Shown: one piece after another, positions 11,192-19,882 of the stretch
Layout of the letters: each line of letters opens with the position of its first letter
How positions within the stretch are numbered: position 1 is the first letter of the stretch
From: Clostridiaceae bacterium
GTDB lineage: Bacteria > Bacillota > Clostridia > Oscillospirales > Butyricicoccaceae
Reading direction: 5' to 3'
DNA: 64,000 bases
NCBI GenBank assembly: GCA_018383195.1
Contig: JAGZOP010000001.1
Coordinates: 124,001 to 188,000 of the forward strand
Position numbers and translations under genes: made by a program
Notes under the pieces: model-generated
Databases searched by the model: none
Told to the model about the DNA's origin: nothing
Seen by the model: the letters and a program-made list of their open reading frames with translations, nothing else

Positions 11192-13141
11192 TTAGTACAG
11201 CTTTGCACCTGCCGGAATCGCATCGTCGAGCATCAGCAGGTTGAGTCCTTCCTGTCCGTCATACTCATGAACCGCAGAAATCAGCATACCTTCGGAATCA
11301 ATGCCCATCATCTTTCTCGGCGGCAGGTTTGTAATTGCCACACAGGTCTTGCCGACCAGCGCTTCCGGCTCATAATACTCGTGAATGCCGCTCAAAATGG
11401 TACGCTTCCGATCGGTTCCGTCATTCAAGGTAAACTTCAAAAGCTTCTTGGACTTCGCCACTGCTTCGCAGGCTTCTACCTTGACTACACGGAAGTCCGA
11501 CTTTGAAAATGTATCAAAATCCACCATATCCGCAAACAACGGCTCTACCTTGACCTTGGAAAGATCAAGCTGTGCACGCGCTTCGGATACTGCTGCCGGA
11601 GCAGCGGAAACTGCTTCTGCCTTGCCATCGTTCTTCTTTGCGTCGAGCGGCTTCATCGTAGGGAACAGCAAGACATCGCGGATGGATGCCGAATCGGTCA
11701 GGAACATGACCAGACGGTCGATGCCCATGCCCATGCCGCCCGTAGGAGGCATGCCGTACTCCAGTGCGCAGATGAAGTCGGTATCCATCATGTTCGCCTC
11801 GTCATCGCCTGCATTGCGCAGCTCAACCTGACGCTCGAAACGCTCGCGCTGATCGATCGGGTCGTTCAGCTCGGAGAAGGCATTGCACAGCTCGCGGCCG
11901 TATACAAAGCACTCAAAGCGCTCGGTCAGGCGCGGGTCAGATGCCTTGCGCTTTGCAAGCGGCGAAACTTCAACCGGATAATCGGTGATGAAGGTCGGCT
12001 GCATCAGGTTCTCTTCTACAAACTCCTCATAGCAGAATGCAAGCAGGTCGCCCCAGCTTTCCTTTCCGTTTTCCGGAGTCAGACCCTTTGCTTTGACTGC
12101 GGCAAGCGCCTCTTCGCCATTCATATTCATAAAGTCCAGACCGGAATACTCCTTGACCGCGTCTGCCATGGTGATGCGCTTCCAGCCCTTGGAGAAGTCC
12201 AGCTCGGTGCCCTGATAGGTCACCTTGGTGGTGCCGAGCACCTTTTCGCAGACATGGATGACCATATCCTCGGTGATGTCCATCATGCCGTTGTAATCGG
12301 TATACGCCTGATACAGCTCGATGGTCGTGAACTCCGGGTTGTGGCGGGTGTCCATACCCTCGTTGCGGAAAATACGTCCAATCTCATAGACCTGCTCCAT
12401 GCCGCCGACAATCAGGCGCTTGAGGTGCAGTTCGGTCGCGATGCGCATGTACATATCAATGTCGAGCGCATTGTGATGGGTGATAAACGGACGCGCCGCC
12501 GCGCCGCCCGCGATGGTGTTGAGGCACGGGGTCTCAACCTCCATAAAGCCGCGGGAATCCATAAAATTACGGATTTCGCGTACGATTGCCGAACGCTTTT
12601 CAAAGGTATCGCGCACTTCGGGATTGATAATCAAATCCACATAGCGCTGACGATAGCGCATATCGGTGTCCTTGAGGCCGTGCCACTTTTCAGGCAGCGG
12701 AATCAGGTTCTTGGACAGCAGGGTCAGCGACTTGACCATAACCGAGATTTCGCCCTTCTGGGTGCGGAATACCTCGCCCTCGATGCCCACGATATCACCA
12801 ATATCCAGCTTCTTAAAGCCCTTATACGCCTCGTCCCCGAGGTTGTCGCGCTTGACATACATCTGAACGCGCCCATAACGGTCGCTCAAATCCGAAAAAG
12901 ATGCCTTGCCCATGATGCGCTTGGACATCATGCGGCCTGCCAGACGGACGGTCTTGCCCTCCATCTCGTCAAAATTGTCCTTGACGTCTGTGGTATAGTG
13001 CGTGCGCTCAAAGCGCACCTGCTGGAAAGGATCGCTGCCTGCTGCCTGTAACTCCGCCAGCTTCTCGCGGCGGATCTGCAGCAGTTCATTCAACTCAGCC
13101 TGCGACTCATCGGCCTGCAGAGCCTTCTGCTCGTTTGCCAT
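11192..13141 (-). CDS. lysS: Lysyl-tRNA synthetase with C-terminal tRNA-binding domain
   Basis: Class II lysyl-tRNA synthetase. It is 649 aa, about 150 longer than the usual 490-500. The N-terminal OB-fold anticodon-binding domain covers about residues 50-160. Class II motif 1 lies around RYRQRYVDLI, motif 2 is FRNEGMDTRHNPEFT and motif 3 is GMGIDRLVMFLTD. After an Ala-rich linker (about 505-540) comes a second OB-fold of the Trbp111/EMAP type: FSKSDFRVVKVEACEAV, SGIHEYYEPEALVGK and NLPPRKMMGIDSEGM. This domain is normally found on MetRS, so here it is a fusion. The ATG at 13141 is preferred over a GTG four codons upstream. It lies 26 bp after greA in one operon. Confidence 0.96.
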   Translation of the reverse strand: MANEQKALQADESQAELNELLQIRREKLAELQAAGSDPFQQVRFERTHYTTDVKDNFDEMEGKTVRLAGRMMSKRIMGKASFSDLSDRYGRVQMYVKRDNLGDEAYKGFKKLDIGDIVGIEGEVFRTQKGEISVMVKSLTLLSKNLIPLPEKWHGLKDTDMRYRQRYVDLIINPEVRDTFEKRSAIVREIRNFMDSRGFMEVETPCLNTIAGGAAARPFITHHNALDIDMYMRIATELHLKRLIVGGMEQVYEIGRIFRNEGMDTRHNPEFTTIELYQAYTDYNGMMDITEDMVIHVCEKVLGTTKVTYQGTELDFSKGWKRITMADAVKEYSGLDFMNMNGEEALAAVKAKGLTPENGKESWGDLLAFCYEEFVEENLMQPTFITDYPVEVSPLAKRKASDPRLTERFECFVYGRELCNAFSELNDPIDQRERFERQVELRNAGDDEANMMDTDFICALEYGMPPTGGMGMGIDRLVMFLTDSASIRDVLLFPTMKPLDAKKNDGKAEAVSAAPAAVSEARAQLDLSKVKVEPLFADMVDFDTFSKSDFRVVKVEACEAVAKSKKLLKFTLNDGTDRKRTILSGIHEYYEPEALVGKTCVAITNLPPRKMMGIDSEGMLISAVHEYDGQEGLNLLMLDDAIPAGAKLY

Positions 13142-13167
13142 GCTATCTTTCACCTTTTCTATATATT

Positions 13168-13641
13168 TTACTTCTTCAGATCAATAATCTTATACTTTAC
13201 GACGCCGACCGGCGCTTCAACCTCAACGATTTCGCCCACCTTGTGACCGAGCACCGCCTTGCCGAACGGGGATTCGTCAGAGATCATCCCCTCCATCGGG
13301 TTTGCCTCCTGCGAGCCGACAAAATGATATTCTTCCTGATCGCCGAACTCCAGATCTTCTACCACGAAGCGGCATCCCGGAGAAACCTCATCTGCCGCAT
13401 AGGTATCGCCGGTAACAACCACTGCATTCTTGATAATCTCTTCCAGCTCTGCAATGCGGGAGTACAGCTTGCCCTGCTCGTTTTTCGCCTCGTCATACTC
13501 AGCGTTCTCCGACAGGTCGCCGAAAGAGCGCGCTTCTTTCAGCTGCTCAGCGACTTCGTCGGCGCGGGTAGTTTTCAGAAACTCGAGTTCTTCCTTGTAA
13601 TTGTCCAGGCTCTGCTGGGACAGTTTGATTTCCTTAGCCAT
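13168..13641 (-). CDS. greA: Transcription elongation factor GreA
   Basis: Binds the RNA polymerase secondary channel and stimulates cleavage of backtracked transcripts. It is 157 aa, the family's length. The N-terminal coiled coil (about residues 1-75) contains DLSENAEYDEAKNEQG with the acidic tip residues. The C-terminal FKBP-like domain includes ISDESPFGKAVLGHKVGE. The ATG at 13641 follows GAGG. It is transcribed with lysS from the consensus promoter just upstream, as in many Firmicutes. Confidence 0.97.
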   Translation of the reverse strand: MAKEIKLSQQSLDNYKEELEFLKTTRADEVAEQLKEARSFGDLSENAEYDEAKNEQGKLYSRIAELEEIIKNAVVVTGDTYAADEVSPGCRFVVEDLEFGDQEEYHFVGSQEANPMEGMISDESPFGKAVLGHKVGEIVEVEAPVGVVKYKIIDLKK

Positions 13642-13701
13642 CTGCAATACCCTCTTTTATCTTGAAATTATAATTTTAACACCAATGTGATACATTATCT
13701 T

Positions 13702-13730
13702 ATTATATGGAGTGCTAAGCGCAATGTCAA
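13702..13730 (-). promoter_or_regulatory. Consensus sigma-A promoter for greA-lysS
   Basis: Minus strand: TTGACA (13730-13725), 17-bp spacer, TATAAT (13707-13702). Both hexamers match consensus exactly, suggesting strong constitutive expression. It sits about 60 bases before greA. Confidence 0.85.
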
Positions 13731-13768
13731 GTCGCGTTTTCGGAACTTTTACAATTTCGCTGTCCAAA

Positions 13769-14956
13769 TCAGCCGAGTGCGGCAAGCGCAGACTGTAATT
13801 GCGTGTCCTCCTGTTCGTCTGCAAAGTACAGATCAAATCCCTCCGGCGCACTGCTCGGAACATCGGGCTGAATCCCCGTCCCAATCAGGCTTTTCCCGTT
13901 TGGCGTAAAATATTCCTGATCGGACAGGTGCAGCGCCGAACCGTCGCTCAGTTCATAATTCTGCTGAGAATATCCCTTACCGATGGTCTGTTCGCCCACA
14001 ATAACTGCCTTGCCGTACTCCTGCAAAGCGGCGGCAAAGAATTCTGCCGCGCTGATCGAATCTGCATTGACGAGCACTGCCATCGGAAGCCCAACCGCAT
14101 CCTGATCGGACGTATAGACCGTTTCCTTGCCCGCCTTGGTGCGCAGCGTCATAATTTTCCCCTCCGGCAGCAGCCGGTCGAGTGCTTTGCACACGCTGTC
14201 CACCGAACCGCCCGGATTGTTGCGCACATCGAACACCAAACGCTCCGCGCCCTGCTCTGTCAGCCGCCGAACCGCCTGCTCAATCTGTGTTTCCGAACCG
14301 CGCCGGAAATTATAAATGCGCACAAATCCGGTTTTGCCGTCTGAGAGCATCCATCCGCTTGCCATGGTCGCTTCCACCGTTTTGCGCTCCATTTCCACAG
14401 TCTCGGTTTCTCCGGTCTGCGCACGCTGAATGGTGATGTGCGCCATAGTTCCCTCGTCCCCCGAAACCGCTGCAATCGTTTCGCTGTATCCGTCCTTGTC
14501 CAAGGTTTTTCCCTCGGCGCCGACGATTAAATCCCCTTTTTTCAGACCGAGCGTTTCGCCATCTGAACCGGGGAACACCTCCACGATGCGCAGCTTGTTC
14601 TCACTTGCATCATATGCGGTATACAAACCAATCCCAAACGACTGTCCGGAAAAACTCAGCTGATATTCCTCATATTCCTCCGCAGACATATAGCTGCTCC
14701 ACCGATCGCCAATGCCGACGACAAACCCCGCCGCTGCCAGATCGACCGCGTCCTGTGCGTCATATTCCCCCACATAATATGCATCCACCGTGCGCCGGAT
14801 TTCTCCGATCTTCCCATAGATGGCTGCATCGGCTTTATAATCCGGCAGCATTTTTTCCAAGCGCCGTTCCATTCCAATATAGGAAATGCTGAACGCTGTC
14901 ACTGCAGTGAGCGCACACAGCGCTGCGGCTGTCCCGCGCGAAACATTGTTTGACAT
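13769..14956 (-). CDS. S41-family C-terminal processing peptidase
   Basis: Secreted or membrane-anchored serine protease of the CtpA/CtpB type. It is 395 aa from the ATG at 14956, which follows GGGAGG. An uncleaved-looking N-terminal membrane segment spans about residues 8-25. A PDZ domain lies near 95-175 (SFGIGLYTAYDASENKLRI, GLKKGDLIVGAEGK). The catalytic domain includes FDVRNNPGGSVDSV, the serine in NADSISAAEFFAAAL and the lysine in GEQTIGKGYSQQ, giving the Ser-Lys dyad. It lies directly downstream of the FtsEX/M23 genes, an order common in Firmicutes. A role in processing the division hydrolase is plausible but inferred. Confidence 0.93.
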   Translation of the reverse strand: MSNNVSRGTAAALCALTAVTAFSISYIGMERRLEKMLPDYKADAAIYGKIGEIRRTVDAYYVGEYDAQDAVDLAAAGFVVGIGDRWSSYMSAEEYEEYQLSFSGQSFGIGLYTAYDASENKLRIVEVFPGSDGETLGLKKGDLIVGAEGKTLDKDGYSETIAAVSGDEGTMAHITIQRAQTGETETVEMERKTVEATMASGWMLSDGKTGFVRIYNFRRGSETQIEQAVRRLTEQGAERLVFDVRNNPGGSVDSVCKALDRLLPEGKIMTLRTKAGKETVYTSDQDAVGLPMAVLVNADSISAAEFFAAALQEYGKAVIVGEQTIGKGYSQQNYELSDGSALHLSDQEYFTPNGKSLIGTGIQPDVPSSAPEGFDLYFADEQEDTQLQSALAALG

Positions 14957-14997
14957 AGTTTTCCTCCCTGCATGCGCAAACAATCGGTTTTTTCGTG

Positions 14998-15026
14998 AAA
15001 AAGGCGTGCCGCACGGCACGCCTTTT
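14998..15026. terminator. Bidirectional-type terminator after the M23 gene
   Basis: Perfect 12-bp arms AAAAGGCGTGCC/GGCACGCCTTTT with a GCAC loop. It lies immediately past the M23 stop and upstream of the S41 gene, so it should reduce read-through from ftsEX-M23 into the protease gene. Confidence 0.8.
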
Positions 15027-15036
15027 GAGTTCGGCA

Positions 15037-16281
15037 TCAATAATAATTCATCGGGTTCGTGGTCGAGCCGTTCACGTAAACCTCAAAGTGCAGATGGTTG
15101 CCGGTCGAAATGCCGGTCGAGCCGACCTTGCCAATCTGCTGCCCTGCGGAAACACGCTCGCCCGCAGATACCATGCGGCTGGACATATGTGCATAGCCGG
15201 TCATCAAACCGCCGCCATGACTGATGACGATATAGTTGCCATAGGACGACGAATAGTAACTCTTGGAAACCGTACCCGAAGCCGCAGCGAGCACAGGGCT
15301 GCCGCCCGGTGCGCTGATATCCAGTCCCTTATGGAACTTGCGGGTGCCGTAAACCGGATGGGTACGCCAGCCATAGCTGCTGGTATTCGCCGTGCCGGAA
15401 GGTGCAGGCCAAACCGACAGGTCACCATTGCCCGTATAGCTTGCACCGCCGCCCGAGTTTCCGCCGCCGGACTGCTGATTTTTCTTTGCTTCCTCAGCCG
15501 CCTTGCGCGCAGCCTCTGCCTCACGGCGGGAAATTTCTTCGATTTCCGCGTTAATCCGATCTTTTTCCGCGTCAATCGCGTCTTCCTCTTTCTGCTTTGC
15601 CGCCTGATCGCTTTCCAGTTTATTGGTCAGTTCCTGAATTTCCTGCTTCTGGCTGACCAGATCGTCATACTTGGATTCCAATGTGCTCTTATAAGTTTCC
15701 TGATCTTCCTTGTCCTGTTCGAGGGCAGCCTTAGCGTCCTCAAGCGTCTGCTTGGCTTCCTTGTAATCGGAAACGACTTTCTTATCGCCTTCCATGATCT
15801 CGCTGACAATTTCCAAACGGGACAGCATCTCGCCGAAGCTGTTGGAGCCTAAAATGACGTCCAGATAACTGATGTCATTGCCGTTTTCGTACATCACGCG
15901 CATACGGGTTTCAAAAATCTCTGTTTTTTCATCCAGTTCTTCCTGCGCGACCACGATTTCTTCTTTTTTGGTTTCAATCTCATCGGACAGGCGCACAATG
16001 ACCGTTTCCGTGGCATTGATATCTTGCTTGGTCAGTTCCATACGGTCTTTGAGGGCTTCCATCTTTTTCAAATTTCCGCCGATCTGCCCTTCAAGGTCGT
16101 CGATTACTTTCTGAATTTCAGCTTTCTGGCTGTCCAGCGAGGAAATCTTTCCTTTGAGATCTTTTACCGAAGCCGCCTGTGCCGTGCCGATCGCAGAAAT
16201 CAGGCTGCCGCCTGCAATGGTCACGACCAGAATCACCGCAATCGCCGCAGCAATGGCGCGAATTGTCTTTTTACTTAACAT
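15037..16281 (-). CDS. Coiled-coil M23 peptidoglycan hydrolase (EnvC/PcsB-like role)
   Basis: Secreted murein hydrolase predicted to act at the septum under FtsEX control. It is 414 aa. The N-terminal signal peptide or anchor spans residues 1-38 (hydrophobic IRAIAAAIAVILVVTIAGG, then AQAAS). A long coiled coil covers about 38-270, and a Gly/Ser linker follows. The C-terminal LytM/M23 domain has zinc-ligand motifs HKGLD (His and Asp) and HLHFEV (HxH), with TGYAHMSS nearby. It starts 16 bp after ftsX. In E. coli and Streptococcus, coiled-coil proteins with this partner order (EnvC, PcsB) are activated by FtsEX. Confidence 0.94.
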   Translation of the reverse strand: MLSKKTIRAIAAAIAVILVVTIAGGSLISAIGTAQAASVKDLKGKISSLDSQKAEIQKVIDDLEGQIGGNLKKMEALKDRMELTKQDINATETVIVRLSDEIETKKEEIVVAQEELDEKTEIFETRMRVMYENGNDISYLDVILGSNSFGEMLSRLEIVSEIMEGDKKVVSDYKEAKQTLEDAKAALEQDKEDQETYKSTLESKYDDLVSQKQEIQELTNKLESDQAAKQKEEDAIDAEKDRINAEIEEISRREAEAARKAAEEAKKNQQSGGGNSGGGASYTGNGDLSVWPAPSGTANTSSYGWRTHPVYGTRKFHKGLDISAPGGSPVLAAASGTVSKSYYSSSYGNYIVISHGGGLMTGYAHMSSRMVSAGERVSAGQQIGKVGSTGISTGNHLHFEVYVNGSTTNPMNYY

Positions 16282-16297
16282 GCATATCTCCTTTTCC

Positions 16298-17221
16298 TTA
16301 GACGTCTAGGAATCGGCGCATGGACAGAACCGAACCGCCCACGCCGATTATGACGCCTGCGCCAAGATAAATCGCGACCATAATGACCGCAAAATCCTGA
16401 AATTCAGCCATTTGGAACGCGGACAGCGCGCCCGTAACCGTGCTTGCCAGTTTTTCATAAATGCCCCACTCCGCAAGTGCGGCAAGGATGCCTGCCAGCA
16501 GACCGAGCAGCATACCCTCGATGATAAACGGCCAGCGGATGAACCAATTGGTAGCGCCAACCATTTTTTCAATCGCAATTTCCTCGCGGCGGGCAAACAT
16601 CGCGAGCTTTACCGTGTTGGAAATGATAAAGATTGAAATTGCGCCCAATGCCGCAATCAACGCAACAGAAACCACGCGGAATACCTGCCGTGCCTTGACC
16701 AGCATTTCCAGTGTATCTTCCCGCACCACGACCTTGGCAATGCCTGCAATCTTGGCAATCTGCTTTTCGGTCTGCTCTGCCTGCGAGATGTCATTCAGCT
16801 TGATGCGGTAACCGTCCCGCATGAAGTTATTGTTCGAATCGTATCCCTCAAGGATGCCGCCATCCTCACCGAGCTGGTCGCGCAGGTCTTCCAAGGACTC
16901 CTCTTTGGACTGGAACTCCGCACTCTTGACGTTGTCGATCTCCTCAAGTTCAGACTGGAGCGCACGCGCCTCCCCCGAGGTGAACGATTCATCGACAAAC
17001 AGCATAATCTCGCTGTCTTCCTGCAAATGCCGGATGTTCAAATCAATATTGTACGAAATCAGCGTGACACTGCCCGTGATCAGCAGGCATGCCAAAATAA
17101 TACTGACCGCGGCAAAACTCATAAACCCGTTGAGGAAAATATTATGTACGCCTTCCGACCAGAAATAACTCAGTCCGGTCTTACTGTTCCGGCGTTTCGG
17201 TGTCTTCGTTTGTTTGCTCAT
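16298..17221 (-). CDS. ftsX: Cell division permease FtsX
   Basis: Membrane subunit of the FtsEX complex, which couples cytoplasmic ATP hydrolysis to an extracellular hydrolase. It is 307 aa from the ATG at 17221 (AAGG six bases before), and its start overlaps the ftsE end by about 40 bp. It has a basic N-terminal tail and a first membrane helix at about residues 35-55. A large extracellular loop (about 60-170) contains the DNVKSAEFQSKEESLEDL segment. Three more helices form the C-terminal FtsX domain (VALIAALGAISIFIISNTV, then IAIEKMVGATNWFIRWPF). FtsE lies directly upstream and the M23 hydrolase downstream. Confidence 0.96.
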   Translation of the reverse strand: MSKQTKTPKRRNSKTGLSYFWSEGVHNIFLNGFMSFAAVSIILACLLITGSVTLISYNIDLNIRHLQEDSEIMLFVDESFTSGEARALQSELEEIDNVKSAEFQSKEESLEDLRDQLGEDGGILEGYDSNNNFMRDGYRIKLNDISQAEQTEKQIAKIAGIAKVVVREDTLEMLVKARQVFRVVSVALIAALGAISIFIISNTVKLAMFARREEIAIEKMVGATNWFIRWPFIIEGMLLGLLAGILAALAEWGIYEKLASTVTGALSAFQMAEFQDFAVIMVAIYLGAGVIIGVGGSVLSMRRFLDV

Positions 17222-18392
17222 GTTCGCCTTCCCCATCTGCGTTGTTTTCTTCCTCGTGCGGCGCAGCGACGATCTCCTCTACCGTATGGATGCCCACACG
17301 CTTCTGGAAACGGTCCACCAGTTCTGCCAGAGACAAATCGTCCAGCGCATCGTCTGACGGCGCTTCTGCCGGTTCAGCCGCTTCTTCCGGCGCCGCGTGT
17401 TCCTCTGCCGTTACCGGCGGCTGCGCTTGCGGTGTTCCGTCTTCTTCGGGCGCTGCGGCACTCTCTTCCGCAATCACCTCTTCCGGCAGTTCCTCCGGCT
17501 CCTGCACCGCCAAATCCTGCGCTTCTGCATGCGCCTGCTCCGTCTCTGCAAATGCATCGGATTTCTCCTCTGCTTCTGCCTCCGGCGCTTCCTGCGGCTC
17601 GTTTTTGCGCAGGGAGAAGCGGTCAAACAGCATTGCAAGCGGCGCCGCAGCCGGTTCCTCCGCCTCTTCCGGCACAGCCTGCTCTGTTTCGTAATATTCG
17701 TCCTCGTACTCGTCGTCCGCGAAATAGCGGCCGGTCGCATCGCTGACAATCACGCCGTCATCAATCATGATAACGCGCTTTTCAAACTCATCGACCAGTT
17801 CTTTTTCGTGTGTAACAATTAAAATCGTGGTACCCAGTTCATTGATTTTCTCAAACAGCGTCATCAATTCATAGGAACGCACCGGGTCCAAGTTACCCGT
17901 CGGCTCGTCGGCAATGATGAGACGCGGATTGTTGACCAGCGCACGCGCAATGGCAACGCGCTGCTGTTCACCGCCCGACAGCTCCAGCGGGCGGGTGTCC
18001 GCTTTTTCGGTCAGCCCGACCAAATCGAGTACATAAGGCACCCGTTTTTTGATGGCGCGGTTGTTTGCGCCCACTGCGCGCATCGCGAACGCCACGTTTT
18101 CATAAACGGTCTTTTTCTCAATCAGGCGGAAATCCTGAAACACTACACCGAGTGTACGGCGCAGATATGGAATCTCACGCTTTTTGATGGTGCTCATATT
18201 ATAGTTGTTGACGATAATGCGGCCGGATGTCGGGCGCACCTCGCCGGTAAGCAGCTTGATGAGGGTAGATTTACCCGAACCGGACGCACCGACCAGGAAT
18301 ACGAATTCACCTTCATCAATACGCAGCGTCGCTTTTTTGACTGCACGGACTCCGTTATCGTACTCCATGCTGACGTCGCTCATTCTTATCAC
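17181..18392 (-). CDS. ftsE: Cell division ATPase FtsE with long acidic C-terminal tail
   Basis: ABC-type ATPase of FtsEX. It is 403 aa, whereas FtsE is usually about 225-230. Residues 1 to about 225 are canonical: Walker A GASGSGKS, signature LSGGEQQRVAIARAL and Walker B LIIADEPTGNLD. The remaining 175 or so residues are Ala/Glu/Pro-rich, strongly acidic and probably disordered. They contain two similar short hydrophobic islands, MLFDRFSLRK and ELVDRFQKRVG. The GTG start at 18392 gives the family N-terminus VIRMSDVS and follows AAGGAGG by 12 bases; further upstream, the reading looks non-conserved. The tail could be a protein-interaction arm; function unknown. Confidence 0.93.
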   Translation of the reverse strand: MIRMSDVSMEYDNGVRAVKKATLRIDEGEFVFLVGASGSGKSTLIKLLTGEVRPTSGRIIVNNYNMSTIKKREIPYLRRTLGVVFQDFRLIEKKTVYENVAFAMRAVGANNRAIKKRVPYVLDLVGLTEKADTRPLELSGGEQQRVAIARALVNNPRLIIADEPTGNLDPVRSYELMTLFEKINELGTTILIVTHEKELVDEFEKRVIMIDDGVIVSDATGRYFADDEYEDEYYETEQAVPEEAEEPAAAPLAMLFDRFSLRKNEPQEAPEAEAEEKSDAFAETEQAHAEAQDLAVQEPEELPEEVIAEESAAAPEEDGTPQAQPPVTAEEHAAPEEAAEPAEAPSDDALDDLSLAELVDRFQKRVGIHTVEEIVAAPHEEENNADGEGEHEQTNEDTETPEQ

Positions 18393-18513
18393 AGTTGTGT
18401 GAAACCTCCTTGCGATGCAAGTTCTGCCGCGAGCGGCAAAAACCAGGGATACTTTCAAAAAATCGGTTTTCCCCATCAAAAAACAGATGTGGCATCGTAA
18501 CCGCTTTGCGGTC

Positions 18514-18542
18514 ATTATACCACACCTGTTTGCAGATTTCCA
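18514..18542 (-). promoter_or_regulatory. Sigma-A promoter for ftsE-ftsX-M23
   Basis: Minus strand: TGGAAA (18542-18537), 17-bp spacer, TATAAT (18519-18514). The -10 is perfect, the -35 weak. It leaves a leader of about 115 bases containing a small CCGC/GCGG hairpin before ftsE. Confidence 0.6.
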
Positions 18543-18665
18543 GAGTATTTCCCTACTCTAAAAATTTAATCTTTTCTTAAAGCCTCTGATAATTCGATTT
18601 TCAGTGCAGAATCTGCGTTTTTCACACAGATGTTTCCATTCTGTCACCTATTTGCAGGTCAGATC

Positions 18666-19757
18666 TTATACGCGTCCCTCTTCGCGGCTTTCCAGATACT
18701 TGCGTACCATCAATGCAACCTTGAATACGATTGCATGATCGAATTCACGCAGGTCAAGACCTGTGAGCTTCTTAATCTTTTCCAGACGGTAAACCAGTGT
18801 ATTGCGGTGTACAAACAACTTTCTGGATGTCTCGGAGACGTTCAGGTTGTTCTCGAAGAATTTCTGAATGGTATAGAGTGTCTCCTGATCGAGCGAATCA
18901 ATCGAACCCTTTTTGAATACTTCGTTGAGGAACATCTCACACAGGGTTGTCGGCAGCTGATAAATCAAACGGCCGATGCCCAGGTTTTCAAAGCTAATGA
19001 TGCTCTTTTCGGTATCGAAAACACCGCCAACCTCAATGGATACCTGCGCTTCCTTGAAAGACTTGGCGATATCCTTAAGCTGGGTAGAAATCGAACCGAT
19101 ACCAATGATGCACTTGATGAGCAGTTCGGAATTGAGCGCGTCCTCGATAGACTTTGCCACCTTGGTCAGTTCACGCGTATCGCTTGTTGCCTTTACTTCC
19201 TTTACAACAACAATATCGGTCTCGCTGATATGCAGCACAAAGTCCTTCTGCTTGTCCGGGAACAGACCGTTGATGACATCAATCGCTGCAACGTCCACGC
19301 GCTCAAGCTGATGCACCAGAAATACAACGCGCGGCACGTCATTGCCAAAATGCAGTTCGCGGGACTTAATATAAATATCGCCCGGCAGGATGTTATCGAG
19401 AATGATATTCTTGACAAAAGTTGCCTTATCATGTTTCTCGTCGTACAGCGTCTTAATGTTATTGATCGCAACTGCGGCGAGTGAACAAACAGAACGCGCC
19501 AGTTCATCCTCTCCCTGAACAAAGATCGCATATTCAAAGCGGGTCGAACGATCCGCAACCGACCGATACGTATATCCGCCGAAACGGATCATATCACCGG
19601 CATAACCGAGTTCGGTTACCGCATCCTCACGCATCTCGCCGATACGCGGCAGGTCGGTACATGCAACAACCGCTCCTGTTGCATCAACAATACCGATGGT
19701 ACGGTCAACCGTATCTTTCATCTGGAGAACAATAGACTGGAACAATCTGGAGGCCAT
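18666..19757 (-). CDS. PucR/CdaR-family transcriptional regulator
   Basis: Predicted DNA-binding regulator of 363 aa. The N-terminal half (IGIVDATGAVVACTDL, FGGYTYRSV) resembles the sugar-diacid-recognition/GAF-like sensor of CdaR proteins. The middle is a GGDEF-like fold without active residues. The C-terminal PucR helix-turn-helix is clear: TIQKFFENNLNVSETSRKLF, then HRNTLVYRLEKIKKLTGLDL. This type of protein is widespread in Clostridia as a lone regulator; the ligand and targets cannot be deduced because no catabolic genes adjoin it. The start at 19757 follows AAAGGTGA. It has its own promoter. Confidence 0.88.
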   Translation of the reverse strand: MASRLFQSIVLQMKDTVDRTIGIVDATGAVVACTDLPRIGEMREDAVTELGYAGDMIRFGGYTYRSVADRSTRFEYAIFVQGEDELARSVCSLAAVAINNIKTLYDEKHDKATFVKNIILDNILPGDIYIKSRELHFGNDVPRVVFLVHQLERVDVAAIDVINGLFPDKQKDFVLHISETDIVVVKEVKATSDTRELTKVAKSIEDALNSELLIKCIIGIGSISTQLKDIAKSFKEAQVSIEVGGVFDTEKSIISFENLGIGRLIYQLPTTLCEMFLNEVFKKGSIDSLDQETLYTIQKFFENNLNVSETSRKLFVHRNTLVYRLEKIKKLTGLDLREFDHAIVFKVALMVRKYLESREEGRV

Positions 19758-19812
19758 TCTCGTCACCTTTCCTTTCGAGTCTCTTCAATCATCAATTTTA
19801 TGCGATTACTGA

Positions 19813-19841
19813 ATTATAGCACATTTTCGCATTTTGCACAA
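19813..19841 (-). promoter_or_regulatory. Sigma-A promoter for the PucR-type regulator
   Basis: Minus strand: TTGTGC (19841-19836), 17-bp spacer, TATAAT (19818-19813), about 55 bases before the start codon. Confidence 0.7.
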
Positions 19842-19882
19842 GTTTTTTCGAAAAATTTGTTTATTTTTTAGTGAATAATCAA

